NCBI GenBank assembly: GCA_039545355.1 | Contig: BCJJ01000016.1 | Coordinates: 981,544 to 1,045,543 of the forward strand | Direction: 5' to 3' | DNA: 64,000 nucleotides | Source: Trichosporon coremiiforme | Taxonomy: Eukaryota; Basidiomycota; Tremellomycetes; Trichosporonales; Trichosporonaceae | Shown here: positions 49,993-63,795 of the stretch, piece by piece | How the letters are laid out: the number at the start of each line of letters is the position of its first letter | Position numbering within the stretch: position 1 is the first letter of the stretch | Notes under the pieces: generated by a model | Databases searched by the model: none | Seen by the model: the letters and a program-made list of their open reading frames with translations, nothing else | Told to the model about the DNA's origin: nothing | Translations under genes and position numbers: made by a program

Positions 49993-52119
49993 CTATTGTT
50001 CGTCCTCGCCGTCATCGATCGCGCGGTAATGTCCGAGAGAGGACCGGCGCGTCTTTTTCCCGCCGCTGATCATGTCCTGCACGCGCCCGAAGAGCGAGTT
50101 GCCCATGCGTGCGGGAGACGGCGAAGCGGAACGCGTGCTCGTCCTGCTGATCGGGAGGATAGAGCCGGGCCGGCGGTGACCGACGAGCGTCGAAGTCTCT
50201 GACTCCGAGAAACCCTCGTCCTCCGTCTCCGTCTCCGTCACGTCAATGACCTCTTCGCCGAACAGCTTGTCCATTTCCTCCAGCGGGACACCGCGTGTCT
50301 CCGGGTAGAGGAAGTAGACAAGGATGAACGACACCACACAGAAGAACGCGTGCATGATGTAGAGGCGCCATCCGATCAGTTCCTGGAACACCGGGGTCGT
50401 GACGCCGACCCAGTAGTTCGAGAGCCAGTTGGTCGCCGTCGACAGGGAGACACCCTTCGCGCGGAACGGCAGCGGCATGATCTCAGGGGGGTAAAGCCAC
50501 GGAATGGGGCCCCAAGACATGCCGAATCCGAAGTTGTACACAACGACGCACGCGACGACCGCGTTAGGTGTGATGGCCTGGTCAATGTAGATGAAGTATC
50601 CAGTGGCCGTCAGAGCGACAGCCATGGCGAGCGCACCGCATAGCAGAATCGGCCGGCGACCCGCTGCGTCAGTGAGCCACCAGGGCGGAATCGACGACGC
50701 CACATAGAATAGCGAGTTGATGCCTGTCATGAGGATGGCGTCGCGACCAATCCAACCAGCCTCTGCCTGTCAGCTGAGAACGCCACATTCTCATCACTCA
50801 CGTTCAAACACCTGTAGAATGTGCGTCAGCACGCTATTCTGATCAACATTCCACACAGCGATTACGTACAAGAGCTGGGATTGTCAGCAGCTGATAAGGA
50901 AACCTCTCGAGGTAACTCACGAGCATAGTAAGAGATAACGTTGATGCCGTTCAGCTGAGCGAAGAGCTGGCTACTCATGGCGATGAGGACACGGGAGCGG
51001 TACCGCGTCCAGAGAGCCTTGTACGAGCGGTCTCCGACGGCGCGCTTGAAGTTAGCTATGTGGACAGATTGGTCACTCACGTCAGCAATGACTCCTTCCC
51101 TGATCTCGTTGTACTCCGCTTGCACCTTCGGGTCATCGATGTCGCGTCCCTGGAAGTCGGAGATGACCTGCAATCCCATGGCATCCTGATCGGTGTCGAT
51201 GAGATAACGCGGAGACTCCGGGCACACGAAGCTCCCAAGGCCGAGAATGACGCCTCCAAGGACCTGGATCGAGAGCGGTAGACGCCAGCTCCAGTCGGAC
51301 TGGAGGTACGAGCAAGCGTAGTCGATCCACTGACCATGTCAGATCGGTCCGAGGAAGACAGCTTTCGACTCACGACAGATGAAGAGTATCCCACAATGTC
51401 GCCGGTAAACTCGAGCGCACCTAGAAATCCACGCTACTCTGTCAGCTACTGCGTATTAGAAGGCCAGAGGAACTCACATGATCGGCGGGCGAGATCTCGG
51501 CCTGGTAGATAGGCACAATCATACTGAGCATGCCTACTCCGCAGCCACTGATGAAGCGCCCGATGACCATGGTCGTGTACCCGGAACAGTAGGTCTGGAA
51601 CACGCCTCCGATAGAGAACAGTGTTGCGCCAATGCGCATCGTCATGCGGCGGCCGTACTTGTCGGCGAGGTAGGCGGCACAGAGCGAAGTGACTGTGGTT
51701 GTCAGGCGCGTTTTTCACGACGGGCTCGGCTACTCACTGAACGCGCCAATCTCCAGGATAGCGACCATGTTACCGATCTCACCGGCCGTGGGCTGGTTGA
51801 CTTCAGGTCAGCATGTCATCGGCGCGCGCAAGGCTTACAGAAGGCTTTGAAGTAGGGACCGGTGATAACGCCTTCGAGGTCAGCTCATCGCTTAGCGGCA
51901 AATAGACTCACCAGACATCACACTGGAGAAGGCGGCGGTTAGTATCCACACAAGGCCGCGCAAACTCGTACATACCCTTGATCATATCTAAAAGTCAGCT
52001 TAATAGACGGCGCAGCCTCACCCAAAGAGCCAGACACCTATACTCAGGAAGACGGAGACTGAGTAAAGCAGGCTATGCCCGCGGAGACCGGTAGCGTTCA
52101 CAGTCGTCGAGGCCGGCAT
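49993..52119 (-). CDS. MFS sugar transporter (hexose-transporter type), about 12 exons
   Basis: Imports a sugar by facilitated diffusion or proton symport at the plasma membrane. The ATG at 52119 starts MPASTTVNATGLRGHSLLYS. Many short introns (about 33-50 nt) interrupt the first half. The spliced reading shows FLSIGVWLFGYDQGVMSGVI, AAYLADKYGRRMTMR, GRFISGCGVGMLSM then IVPIYQAEISP, RGFLGALEFTGDIVGYSS and PESPRYLIDTDQD. After that come NGINVISYYA, the large last exon from about 50730 (TGINSLFYVASSIPPWWLTD) and PETRGVPLEEMDKLFGEE. These are the standard sugar-porter signatures. The C-terminal tail is long, Ser/Thr- and acid-rich, ending DDGEDEQ, typical of regulated endocytosis. Exact exon borders in the first third are approximate. 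Confidence 0.88.
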
Positions 52120-53586
<1,467 letters not shown>

Positions 53587-54899
53587 GGTGGTGGTGGGCG
53601 TGGTGGGGAGATAGGTGAAGGCGAGCGATGCTTGAGGGTGGAGAAATCTTGTTCGAGTTCGAGACAGATAGGTGGCAACGCGGCCACGTACGTCCTTGCA
53701 CCGGCCCTAAAGGGTAAGCCCAAAATACAAATCGATGATTGATTCCGCTAATCACTTATTAGCCTTTGTTTCATTGGGGCACTAAATGCTGCTTGCGGCC
53801 GGCGGGCGGCGCGACATCCGATGGCAGTGCGATGTGCATACCAGGAGGAGCGGCGTCCGGTGGCTTATGAATAGAGGCTCGAGCACAACGCCTTATGCCT
53901 TCGTCCTTCCTTCCACATGGCGACTGACGACGAACCTACTTTCCTTAGAGACAGAGAGCTCACGATGGTAGCGATGTACCGTCTCCGCAGAAGATGAAAG
54001 TATAGCTGTCCTGAGCCATGATGGGCTGGTTTGAGTTGGGACCGCTTCGCGCTGTGAACTCCTTTGTCCGAACTCCTTATAGCACCCGGTGCAAAAGCCA
54101 GCAAAGTCTGTATGGCAGTCTCTGTTCATCACCGTCATAAACAAGGGTGCATCTAAGCTGTAAGCTTACAGGTCTTTACTGGAAAGGGTTCAGCCGAACC
54201 TGAAACGGCGGGACGCCAGCATCCTCTTGGTAACTCCGATGGACGTGGGTCGTTCCTCTAACGCGTCGCGTTGTGAGTCCCGGAATGACAAGCAACAGAG
54301 GGTAGCCATGGCAAGGTAAACTCTGTTTTGAGGCGGGAACTCTCCTGGAATCCAGGCGCAGATCAGCTGCTCGTCAGGAGCGCATCAGCTGTTCACATCA
54401 TGCCAGAGCGCCACTATGCAGACACATCTTACAGTGGGCAGATCAACTGATCACGGTATCTCGCCCCGAGATTACATCTCGTTGAGGAGCTCCATGGCCC
54501 CAAAACGGAGAACGTGACCTCCGTGACACGGTTATCGGATTGGCATGGGCACACAACGGAAAGGCAGGTCTGCAGACCACAGCCAGCGCATGCTTGGCGT
54601 TTGGGCAGACGATCGATCGAGTCACGCCACGCTGACAGTAGGTTGTACGCTCAAAACAAAGCAGAAGCTTCACAACACTAACGTGGCTGCATGCCTCCAA
54701 CGTCTGACGCGCTGAACAGGTCACATGCAGTATCGTGCATCACGCGAACGGTCATCTGGAGGACCATCGGTGTCTTCCTCAGTTCGGCAACCAGCCACGG
54801 GCCTTCGGTTATGTCCGCGTATTGCTGCGTGACACAACCGGGTATCAGGCGCACCACTCAGACTTGACCTTCCTCCATCCACGATTCACGATCTCCGCC
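53587..54899. other. Divergent intergenic region, Rab / hydrolase
   Basis: 1.3 kb between divergent starts, no gene seen. Confidence 0.4.
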
Positions 54900-56479
54900 A
54901 TGATCACGCTCCTACGACCTCGGCCACATGCCTTTCGGCATGTGCGGTCTTCACTCTTGGCAACGCACGTGCGGCACAACTCGACTCGTGAGGTCTGCAA
55001 TGGCGAGCTGATCTACGAGGAGCGCGGCGGCGCGCGCGTCTTCACGCTGAACCGGCCGAAGCAATTGAATGCGATCAGCGGGGACATGTTCCACTCGCTC
55101 ATTGACACCATTGGAGTGAGCTAGTCAGCAAGCGTATAGCTAACTCCAAGGAATGGGCGAAGGATCCCGCCGTCAAGGTTGTGCTCGGGCAAGGTGTCGG
55201 TCGCGCGTTCGCGTCGGGCGGAGATATCAAATCTGTAGTCCACTACATCTCGTCAACGAAGGACTCAGAGAGGAAGATCGGAGAGAGCTTCTTATGTGCT
55301 TCGCTCACGGCCAACTGGGAAGCTGCACACCTCGAGGTACCCTATGTCTCTTTCATGGACGGAATCACAAGTGAGTGCGGAGTGGACGAGTGCCCTTTCC
55401 ACCCTCCCTTCACTCCGCTCGCATCGGCCGCTCCATTCAGTACGATTGACTTGATCTTTGGCTAACAATCAGTGGGCGGAGGCGCTGGACTCAGTCTTCC
55501 CGCCAACGTCCGCATTGCGACTCCGCGCACGCAGTTCGCCATGCCCGAGTGCAAGATTGGATACTGCCCCGACGTCGCGAGCAGCTACTGGCTCATGCAG
55601 CTGGACGGCTATATCGGGGCGTGGATGGCCGTGACATCGGCAGACATTTTCGGACGCATGGCGTACGAGCTGGGCATCTGCACGCACTACGTGTCGGAGG
55701 AGGCGGTCCCGGAGATCGAGGACCGCATCGCTTCCCTACCATCGCCCACGCCTGCGGAGATCTCGGCTCTCGTGTCCGAGTACCACCTCGAAGGGAACGA
55801 CGAGCCCTCCTCGAAGGCGAATCGCGGTGGCCGGAGCACGCTCACACCATCGATCAGGCGGTACCTCGACAACGTGTTCAGTCTCCCTTCCATCGCGCAG
55901 ATCTATGACACGCTCGGTCTAACGTCTGGGCTCGAGCCGGAGGTTGCAGAGTGGGCTCTGCAGCAGCGCGCCGCAATGTCCGGACGAGGCCCGACGGGTA
56001 TGGCCGTAGCGCTCGCCAACTTCCAGGACGCGCTCAAGGCCAAGTCGCTGTACGAGAGCGTGCACCGCGACACTCTCCTGGCGGCCTCATTCGCCGGTCC
56101 GCACAGAAGGACGAACGATCTCGTCATCGGGTGCACGCACAGCTTGGTCGAGAAGAAACCGCCGCCTATCCCATTTGACCCCTCGATTGACCGGATCCGC
56201 GAGCTCGATCCGGACCTTGTCCGTGAGAGGTTCTGCAGTCACAACCCGGACGCGATCCAGTTGCCCCTCGTGCCCAAACCTGAGGACGCAAATACCACTT
56301 GGGGAGAGTTCAGGCGGTGGGGCGTGCCGTCTGAAGAGGCTGTGATGGCGGCCATGCACCGCGGCGTGAGGGGAGAGGACCTCGTGAACGATCTCGTGAA
56401 AGAGGACAGCAAGCGCACAGGCGAGCTGAAGCAGGCAGTGCGCGACATCGAACAGTTTGTCGAGAGTACAAACCAGTAA
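54900..56479 (+). CDS. EHD3: 3-hydroxyisobutyryl-CoA hydrolase, mitochondrial (valine catabolism)
   Basis: Exons 54900-55115, 55151-55370 and 55473-56479 (introns 35 and 102 nt) give 480 residues in phase. The N-terminus is a typical mitochondrial presequence (RPRPHAFRHVRSSLLATHVR, no acids). Crotonase-fold blocks follow: FTLNRPKQLNAISGDMF, GRAFASGGDIKSV (oxyanion strand) and GITMGGGAGLSLPANVRIAT. The HIBCH-specific MPECKIGYCPDVASSYWL comes next, then the C-terminal ECH_2 extension with FSLPSIAQIYDTL and LKAKSLYESVHRDT. The enzyme cleaves 3-hydroxyisobutyryl-CoA in valine breakdown. The yeast homologue Ehd3 was also reported in the mitochondrial ribosome, so a dual role is possible. The second intron splits ATC ACA A from TG, confirming the junction. 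Confidence 0.92.
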
Positions 56480-56700
56480 ACTAAGCGTTTTCGGGAAGCC
56501 GTGGGAAGAATGGAGGGAAGCGTAGCCAACGGTACAAACCGCTGGACTAAGACGATTGCGAACAACATCATCGGAGACTACCCCCTGTCCGTGGTACAAA
56601 CCGCTGTTCCACGCAGTCGCCCGACCATTTCAGAGGACGCAAACCGCTACACCAAGCTATCTCCTGCAAGTACGATGGGTCTTAACCGCTGCACCACGCC
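56466..56700 (+). repeat. Degenerate tandem repeat around TACAAACCGCT
   Basis: TACAAACC-GCT-like cores recur at about 56468 (overlapping the hydrolase stop), 56535, 56597, 56640 and 56682. They are followed by variants of GGACTAAG/TTCCACG/ACACCAAG. Spacing is 43-68 bases. Short, imperfect, probably in the 3' untranslated region. Confidence 0.45.
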
Positions 56701-59700
56701 CTCTCTCCGCACGACGGTGGGAAAGTAGACACATAGAAAGGAATGTACTCATAGCTAACTCACACGTGTGCGAGAGGTAGGGGAGAAGGCCCGCGGGGTC
56801 TCAGAGCGGCTCCCTCTGTGATCTCGGCGAGTTCCGGCCAAGGAGGTTCGAGACGAACGTGCCGGCACGATCGTGTGATGTGCATGAGCGCGTGAGACGT
56901 ACGAAGTCACTGCCGAGAGCCATGAATGCCATGACGATGCCGAGAGCCGAGTCTCACTCGTCTCAGCCGCCTCAGCCGCTGCTGACTGATGACTGACGGG
57001 GGTGACTCAGGCCCCGCCGAGAGCCTGCGCACTACCGACGGCGTTCGCAACGGGTGCCGCACTGTACGCCGCCATGCCTCCGTTGCGTGCGTCGCGCTGT
57101 GTGCCGCTAGTTCTGGGTACGTGACTCCGTCACCTTTGCACAGCAAGTAGGGCGGCCAAGCGGTCTCCACCGACGGTGTCGTCAGCCGAGAGCTTCCGTA
57201 GCCTCCGTAGCTTCCGTCTCTGTTTCCGAGATCGATGGGAACCACCTCGTTCCCTAAGAGGACCCGGAGTATAGCTGGAAGTACATTGCTGACGCAGGGA
57301 GAGGACCTGGAAAAGGGCTAAGGCGGCGCGCGGCGGCCCGGAGGTGCGAGTGTCGCCTTTGGCTGGCCGCGGCTGAGCCTGACTGAACTCCGGCTGGCTG
57401 GCGTTACGGAACGGACACTTTGATAAGCCACAACCCCCAGCATAGGCGCCGCTGCACCGCCCGTCGCCTGTCCTCCGGAAGCGCATTAACGCATACGCCG
57501 CGGACACGAGTGCCAGACGAGTATGCTTTCTGCATGTTCCGGCGATCCTTCCCCAAAGCCCCAGGGCGCTCGCTCGGAGCCTTCCCTGGGTCATCCTTCT
57601 GAACTGAAAGGTACGTTTGTTCCATTCTTTCTGACTTTCTGGAGTGGAGGACGGTGGAGGTGCTTACACCGGTCTTAAAGTTGTGCCTCGTCCCTCGCCG
57701 TCCCCAAAGAGTGGCCGCAGTGGGTCAGAAAGTAGGCGTGCAAGATTGGAGCGCACTCGATAGCACCAGAACCGAGCTTCCGAGTAGTTTGCCGGAGGGC
57801 GGAATGTCACCTCGCCAGGTCCAGACTTACGAGAGTCAGCTCACATGACAAGCAGCCGTAAATGTGACAGCAGCTCGATCGTAGACAATAGAGTTAGTCG
57901 CAGGATCCACTCTTGATCCGCAGCACTGCCCCGCCGACCCTTTCGTTAGTTCTTGAATAATCTGTTCTGGGGCCCATTTCAGAATCGACTGACCAGGACT
58001 GGGGTGAGTCTGTATTCGCATTCTTTCCTGGTTGCGACGCCGGAAGCGACGTGAGACCAGTGCCGGCTGTTCCTAAGATTGACCTGGGTGCGGAGGTGAA
58101 CGGCCACACGTGACATTGCCCTTCCTGACGTAGCTTTCGCCCAGGTCGCTCAGCCCGCGGACATGCTTAACGTCCGGAGGCATACGGTGTGCCTTCTGCG
58201 TCATTGCCAGTTGGGTTTGGGCTACGGTGTTTGCTCAAGCAGCCAGAGCCAGTGGGCGGTATGCACAGTGTCGGTGCGTCGCACGTCCAGCAGCACGCAC
58301 GGAAAGTTGAGAACAGATATTTCGGCGTCAAGAGGCGTACGGAAATCTGGGTCACTTTGGCCGAACAGCGACGCTAGCGACGGGCGAACGGGCGACGCAA
58401 CGGGCAGAGGTGCACGACGGACGAGGTCTACGACGTACGCCACAGCCAACCCTTTGGGGGCCCTCTCGGCGATGCGCACCCTGTCCTCTTCGCACGGACG
58501 ATCTCGCGCGGCTTGCAGTCTGCCAGTCAGAGGTGCAGAAGGGACATGACGGAGTTACTTTGCCCGTGTGAGTGTGCCCTGGGCTTGCAGCCGATGACTT
58601 CACTGGGCAGACCCAAGTCAATCTCCACACTCTGCCAAGACGTAGGTCTCCGCTGACCGACGCAGGCACTGTGGTCCTCTGCGGTTCTCCGCAGGTACAT
58701 GCCGCCCAGGTACGCAGGTACACCAGCCTATACGTGAAAATGAGCAGCTGAGTGCGTGAACATGGTATGCTGTGAGCATGCGCTTGCGCTTGCAACTCGC
58801 TTCCTGCTTATCAGACCGCATCTGCCCACCCGGGTCCACTGACTCTTGACCGATCATCGCTGGGGAAAGGAGAGAGATCGCGAATCGCGAAGCTTCGATG
58901 CGTGACATCCACCGTGTGCCCGGACTCTAACCCCATGATCTGGAAAGCTGAAGCCCCACCACTACAATGAACTTGCACTGCCCTCGCCTGCCCACTCCTG
59001 TACCTTACTCTGTACGAGTTGCCCGCTGAATGCATCCGCAACCTGACCGACGTTGCGATCTATTCTGGACTCGTCGGTCTCACGAGAGACGTAACGGTCT
59101 CACGACTTTCTGAGTAATCCAAAGCGAGACGAGATCCGAGACAGGAAGCATGCAGAGCTGTGCGCCGTACATCCGTGCTCATCCGTGCGCACGGTTCTGC
59201 TCGGTCGGAACGGAGAGTGATCGTGAGGGCGTGAGGGACGTGAGGGTCTGCCATGCACTTTGCACCTGACGCCGTTGACGTAGAAGGACACTTGGTGCAC
59301 CTGGCCGACGTCGAATGCTGTGCATCGCCTGTTCTGATGCTCGGCCCCGATGGTAGTGGGCTCGGAGCGCGCCGGTAGGGTCAGTCCTCTTCACTCGTTC
59401 GCTCCGCCAGGACAGCCGGCCGACCATCAGCTGCCGTGTACGCCAGTACGCCAGGACGCCATGCCCATCAGGTCCTGCCAGACAGGCAGCGTCCTGGCAG
59501 GATTACCTACGCCTGCTGTGATTACAGAATGGAGACAGGGCCTGATCAATTGGAGCCGGCCCTGAGGATGAGCGAGTCCTACAGCGGTGCGTTTGAGCAA
59601 CCTGGAATGCAAGTCAGAACACGGCCAACAGGGAGACGGACAGTGAGTGAGGGGGCTCTGTGCGGCAATGTCCAGCGGCAGGTGATCGTAAGCAAGAGCC

Positions 59701-60148
59701 CACGTTGATTGTTGTTGCGGACGTCGGTGCGGTGGGAGAGTGGGAGTTCACACCGGCAAGAAGCAGGCTGATGCCTGTCGGATCCGGAGACTTGCCTCAA
59801 TGCGACAGCCAAGGATGCAGGCATGGAGCCGGAAGCAAACAAACTTGAGCTCGGCAGGAGCAAGGAGCACAGGAACGAAAGCCCTGGAATGGCCAGGGCC
59901 GGCAGCCATGGTCGGAGGAACGACGCACTCCGCATCCAGCGCAGGAGGGCAGAGTGACCGAATTCGACCACCTCGACCTTCAACGCCTGCCCTGTGATCC
60001 GAGTGCCCTGACTGACCGTAGACCAACTCTAACGTTATGCCTGGCCCTCTTGCGCCCACTGCATGCACTGCACCGGCCGCACCTCTGCTCCCACTGCTCC
60101 TCCTGCTCCCTACACCACTCTCTCACCACATTCCCTTTCCTCCAAGAA
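56701..60148. other. Long gene-free stretch (3.4 kb)
   Basis: No supported gene on either strand. Frames up to 154 codons lack domains and conserved splice patterns. The end of the stretch is the promoter of the lectin gene. Confidence 0.45.
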
Positions 60149-60155
60149 TATATAA
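60149..60155 (+). promoter_or_regulatory. Putative TATA box of the lectin gene
   Basis: TATATAA, 107 bases upstream of the ATG at 60256. A C-rich pyrimidine leader and CACTCACTCAC follow, as in highly expressed fungal genes. Confidence 0.45.
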
Positions 60156-60255
60156 CAAACACCCCGCCCAACCCCTTACTCCTCCCCACCACACCAGACT
60201 CCAGACCTATCCAACACTCCGAACACTCACTCACTCACCTTTCGCAACAACCACG

Positions 60256-61280
60256 ATGCTTTCCATCCTCGCCCAGATCACCGTCCTCTGCGCGCTCGTC
60301 GCCGCCCAGTGCGAGCCTTCCGGACCCACCTCGTCTTCGTCCTCCAAGGGCCCCGAGCCCACCGGCGGAGCCGTCCAGTTCCACCCCGCCAAGGCCAACA
60401 ACAAGTGCATCGACGTCGAGGCCGCCAACTTCTCCAACGGCGCCAAGGTTCAGGTGTAAGTGTTGCTTGCCATCAGGCCATGGCCGAACTCTGGCACCGG
60501 TGTTTTGGCGCGGTGGTCCGTGTAACGGGCGTCTCCGCCCCCCACCATTCTGGGGCACTCCAGACGCGGATCAAACCACATCCGCGCCAGCCGAGTCCAG
60601 ATGTTTCGAGGGTGCACAACGACGCGCCCAGGCCTACCACTGCCAAGGATCCCATGCTGACGTGACTAGCTACGACTGCAACGGCTCTGCTGCTCAGAAC
60701 TTCGAGGCCAAGCGCGGCCCCACCCAGATCAAGGTCAAGGGCCAGAACCTCTGCCTCGACGCCGGCACCGACCCCAAGTCGGGCTCCAAGGTCCACCTCT
60801 GGCAGTGCTACCCCGGCCTCAAGCAGCAGGTGAGTAAGAGATCGACGTCGGCACGGCACGGCAGAAGGAATGCACGGAGATGGGGTTGCGAGGCGAAGAG
60901 GACTGCGGATTTGTTTGTTGCGGTTCCGGCCGTAGCATTCCATTTCATTTCACTACGCGTCAACCGCAGTCCCGAATTTCGCCAGACACCACCCCACAAG
61001 CCACGTTCCATTCCCGTGTCGCGCGGCTTGCGGCATGCATGCCAGCCCTCCATTCCAACCCCGCAACGAGAACCAGTGTGCTGACAACCAACAGTCGTGG
61101 TACATCACCGGCGACAACCGTCTCGCCCTCGAGAACCAGGGTCTCTGCCTCGACCTCACCGACGGCTCGACCGCCAACGGCAACGGCCTCCAGGTCTGGG
61201 AGTGCGGCACCGGCAACAAGAACCAGGAGTGGAACGGCGCCGGCCTCGCCAATGCTCGTCGCCGCCGCACCTTCAACTAA
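60256..61280 (+). CDS. Secreted beta-trefoil (ricin-B type) lectin
   Basis: Exons 60256-60455, 60670-60829 and 61095-61280 give 181 residues. The introns, 214 and 265 nt, are long for this genome. The signal peptide is MLSILAQITVLCALVAAQCE. After a short Ser/Pro linker, three beta-trefoil repeats follow from about residue 38: NNKCIDVEAANFSNGAKVQV, QNLCLDAGTDPKSGSKVHLW and QGLCLDLTDGSTANGNGLQV. Each has the Cys-hydrophobic-Asp start, and QxW-type ends are seen (NQEW). This is the carbohydrate-binding module only; no catalytic or toxin domain is attached. It probably binds galactose-type or other glycans outside the cell. A basic end (ARRRRTFN) is odd for a secreted lectin and might be trimmed by Kex2. 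Confidence 0.87.
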
Positions 61281-61826
61281 GCGTGCTGGCCGTCTAGTAG
61301 CGCGCGCGTTGAAGCTGCTCCAGCCCCTACCCGCGCCGTGTATGTAGTCATCGCTTGAAAACGGACAATTTCAACAGCATAATTTACATGGACAATCTAC
61401 AGCCTGCCCCGCCAGGCTTCTCTATATTAGTCGATTAGTGGACACTCTCACCCTGCTTACAGTAGTGTAGTGGGGCTTATGAATGAACAGATGCCTACGA
61501 CTCTTGGGAACGTGGAAGCAGGCGGCGTGCACACTGACGACGCCGGGAGTGACGAGAACGAGCAGGCCCAGAGCGCCCTTTAGCTCGCCGAGGCGAACCT
61601 ACATGTTTGTGCCTGGAGGCTAAGTGGTTCATGACTATTCAAGCCATTTGTCTCGTCTTCGATTGCAGCATTACGCATGAACCTTGCTTGTTTGCCTTTT
61701 GTGCCGAGTGTGCATACCAAGTCGTAACCTCTATTGCACCCAACCCATGTCCTAATCTACACAGGGGCCCTCAGCGCCCCCAATTATCTCTACACTAAGT
61801 GAATACACATTCGGACCCGGCGCGGC
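61281..61826. other. Intergenic between convergent genes
   Basis: About 550 bp of 3' flanks; no gene seen. Confidence 0.4.
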
Positions 61827-63795
61827 CTAGACCTTCTCGGGATCTTCGACGACAGTCGTCGTCTCGGAGTGGATTGAGCGACCGGCGGGGTCGTGCTTCT
61901 CGTCCCACTCCTGCAGCTCGTCAAGGGGAACACGAACGAGCTCGTGTCCGACAGCTCCGTCCGGCCACGTCGTGACGCGGCGCCGGATAGCATACGAGCG
62001 CCATCTGGGCAGGAGCTGGCCCCAGACCCAGAAGTATCCGCCCGAGATGGCAATGATGGCGAGGCCCACAATGCTCGGCGTGGCATAGAAGAAGTGGAAG
62101 CTGGAGGCATTAACGCCCTCGCTGGGGGGCACCCAGGGCATGATGAGGAGGTAGATCTTGCTAGCGAGGAAGAGGAGGACACTGGCCGTCCAGGCGCGGT
62201 ACTCGGCGCGGGGGAGGCCGAGCCTCGCCCTCTTGCGGCGGATGATGAACAGGCCCACAGTCATGAGCGCGAAGAAGGCGGATTCAGGATAGTTTTGCAG
62301 CGCGATCACAAAGTTGAACGCGTCGCCTGCCGGGGGAGCGAGGATCATGACCGTCGTCACGAGCCAGATCGTGATGACTGGCCCGATCGGCGTGCCGAAG
62401 GGACGGATGTTGACCCACCACCTGTTCCAGGGCAGGACGCCTTGGCGGCCGATCTCACGGATGATGCGCGCTTGCCCGACGATGACGGCGAGAATGTTGC
62501 CGATGGCGGACAGGACTGGGAGGATTGTCAGACCCTGTGCGGCACGAGGGCCGAAGAGACGCTCAAAGAACAGTGTCGCCGTCACTTGGGCACTGGAGGC
62601 GAGCTCGGCCTTGGGGATCGCGGCGAAGTAGGCAATGTTCACGAGCGTGTAGAGCACGGCGACGACGACGACGGCCGCGTTCGACGCCTTCTTCAGTGTC
62701 GGGACGGGGTTGCGCACCTCGTTCGCGACGTTGAACGTGTTCTGGAATCCCTGGTAGGAGTAGATGATGCTCACAAGCGCGTTGGCCTGCGCGTATCCGT
62801 CCGACTTTGTTCTCTCAAAGGCATTCTGGAAGTTCTGCTTCGGGTTGTGGATGCTCGTCTTGCCGCCGAGCACGACAAAGCCGGAGATGGCAATGAAGAC
62901 GAGCGTGAGCAGCTTGATCGCGCCAAAGGTGTTGACGGCCACCAGCGAGAAGCGCGTGGAGATGATGGGGATGAGCGAGATGGCGGCAAAGGCGCCGATC
63001 GCGGTCCCCTTCAGCGCCCACTCGGAGCCCTTGTGCCCGCAGAGACGGAAGATCCATGTCGCAAGGACGATGGCGTTTCCGGATGTGAAGGAGAGGAGGA
63101 TTGTCTGCACCGCGAAAGCGACGGGGAAGAAGAATCGCGGACGAGGGAACGCCTGCTCGAGATAGACGACCTCGGCACCCGATCGAGAGGGGAAGTACGC
63201 CAGCAGCTCGAGGTAGACCGAGAGTCCGGAAAGCGTGAGCACGAAGCCGATGGCCCAGTACACGAGCGAGAGGCCGATGCTGCCCGTCGACTGCAGGATG
63301 CTCGATGCTGTCATCAGCACTGGTCATGGAGATCATCGCGAGGTACAAGGTTCGTCTCGGAACCTTGGCCTCGTAGCTTCTTCCGGCGCACAGGAAAGTT
63401 TCGTTGGAACGATTATCCCGGTCTCGTGTCGGTCCCGGCCTTGACAACGAGACACCAGGGGGTCCTTTCTGCCCCCCAGAGCAACTCGGAGAAGCTATTT
63501 CAGTCAACTCACGTGTTGAAAAGATACCTGTGCCGACGATCATGGACACGTTTAGGAAGAGCGCAGTCCACGTGCCGACTGAGTAGCCCAGAGGCGAGCG
63601 CGCCTCAACTGGCGCTCCGGAGGCCGACTGGTATGTAACGCCGGCACCGTTCTCGCCCTTCTCGCCAATGACTACGCCGTTATCCGTATACAGGACTTCA
63701 TGGACTGGGTCGCCGACTGAGCCGGCAGAGGCGGCGTGCACAGATGCCGGGTAATTGGCCGACTTGTCGTCGCTGGAGAGCTTTTCGGAGCTCAT
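61827..63795 (-). CDS. APC-superfamily amino acid permease, Mup1/LAT-like
   Basis: Exons 63513-63795 and 61827-63307 give 587 residues; the intron is 205 nt. The N-terminal tail (about 75 residues, Ser/Gly/Ala-rich) precedes helix 1. The spliced junction reads NVSMIVGTGIFSTPSSILQS then TGSIGLSLVYW, the glycine-rich unwound substrate-binding helix (G-x-GIF) of LAT/Mup1-type carriers, which confirms the splice. FPSRSGAEVVYLEQAFPRPR then follows, as in Mup1 and its relatives. Twelve hydrophobic segments are visible, and the acid-rich tail ends SETTTVVEDPEKV. Likely a high-affinity methionine or broad neutral amino acid importer. The exact substrate is not certain, so no symbol is given. Confidence 0.88.

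Noticed and set aside
61893..63638. 581-codon plus-strand frame opposite the amino acid permease
   Set aside because: Antisense shadow with charged low-complexity content; runs across the intron of the real gene.
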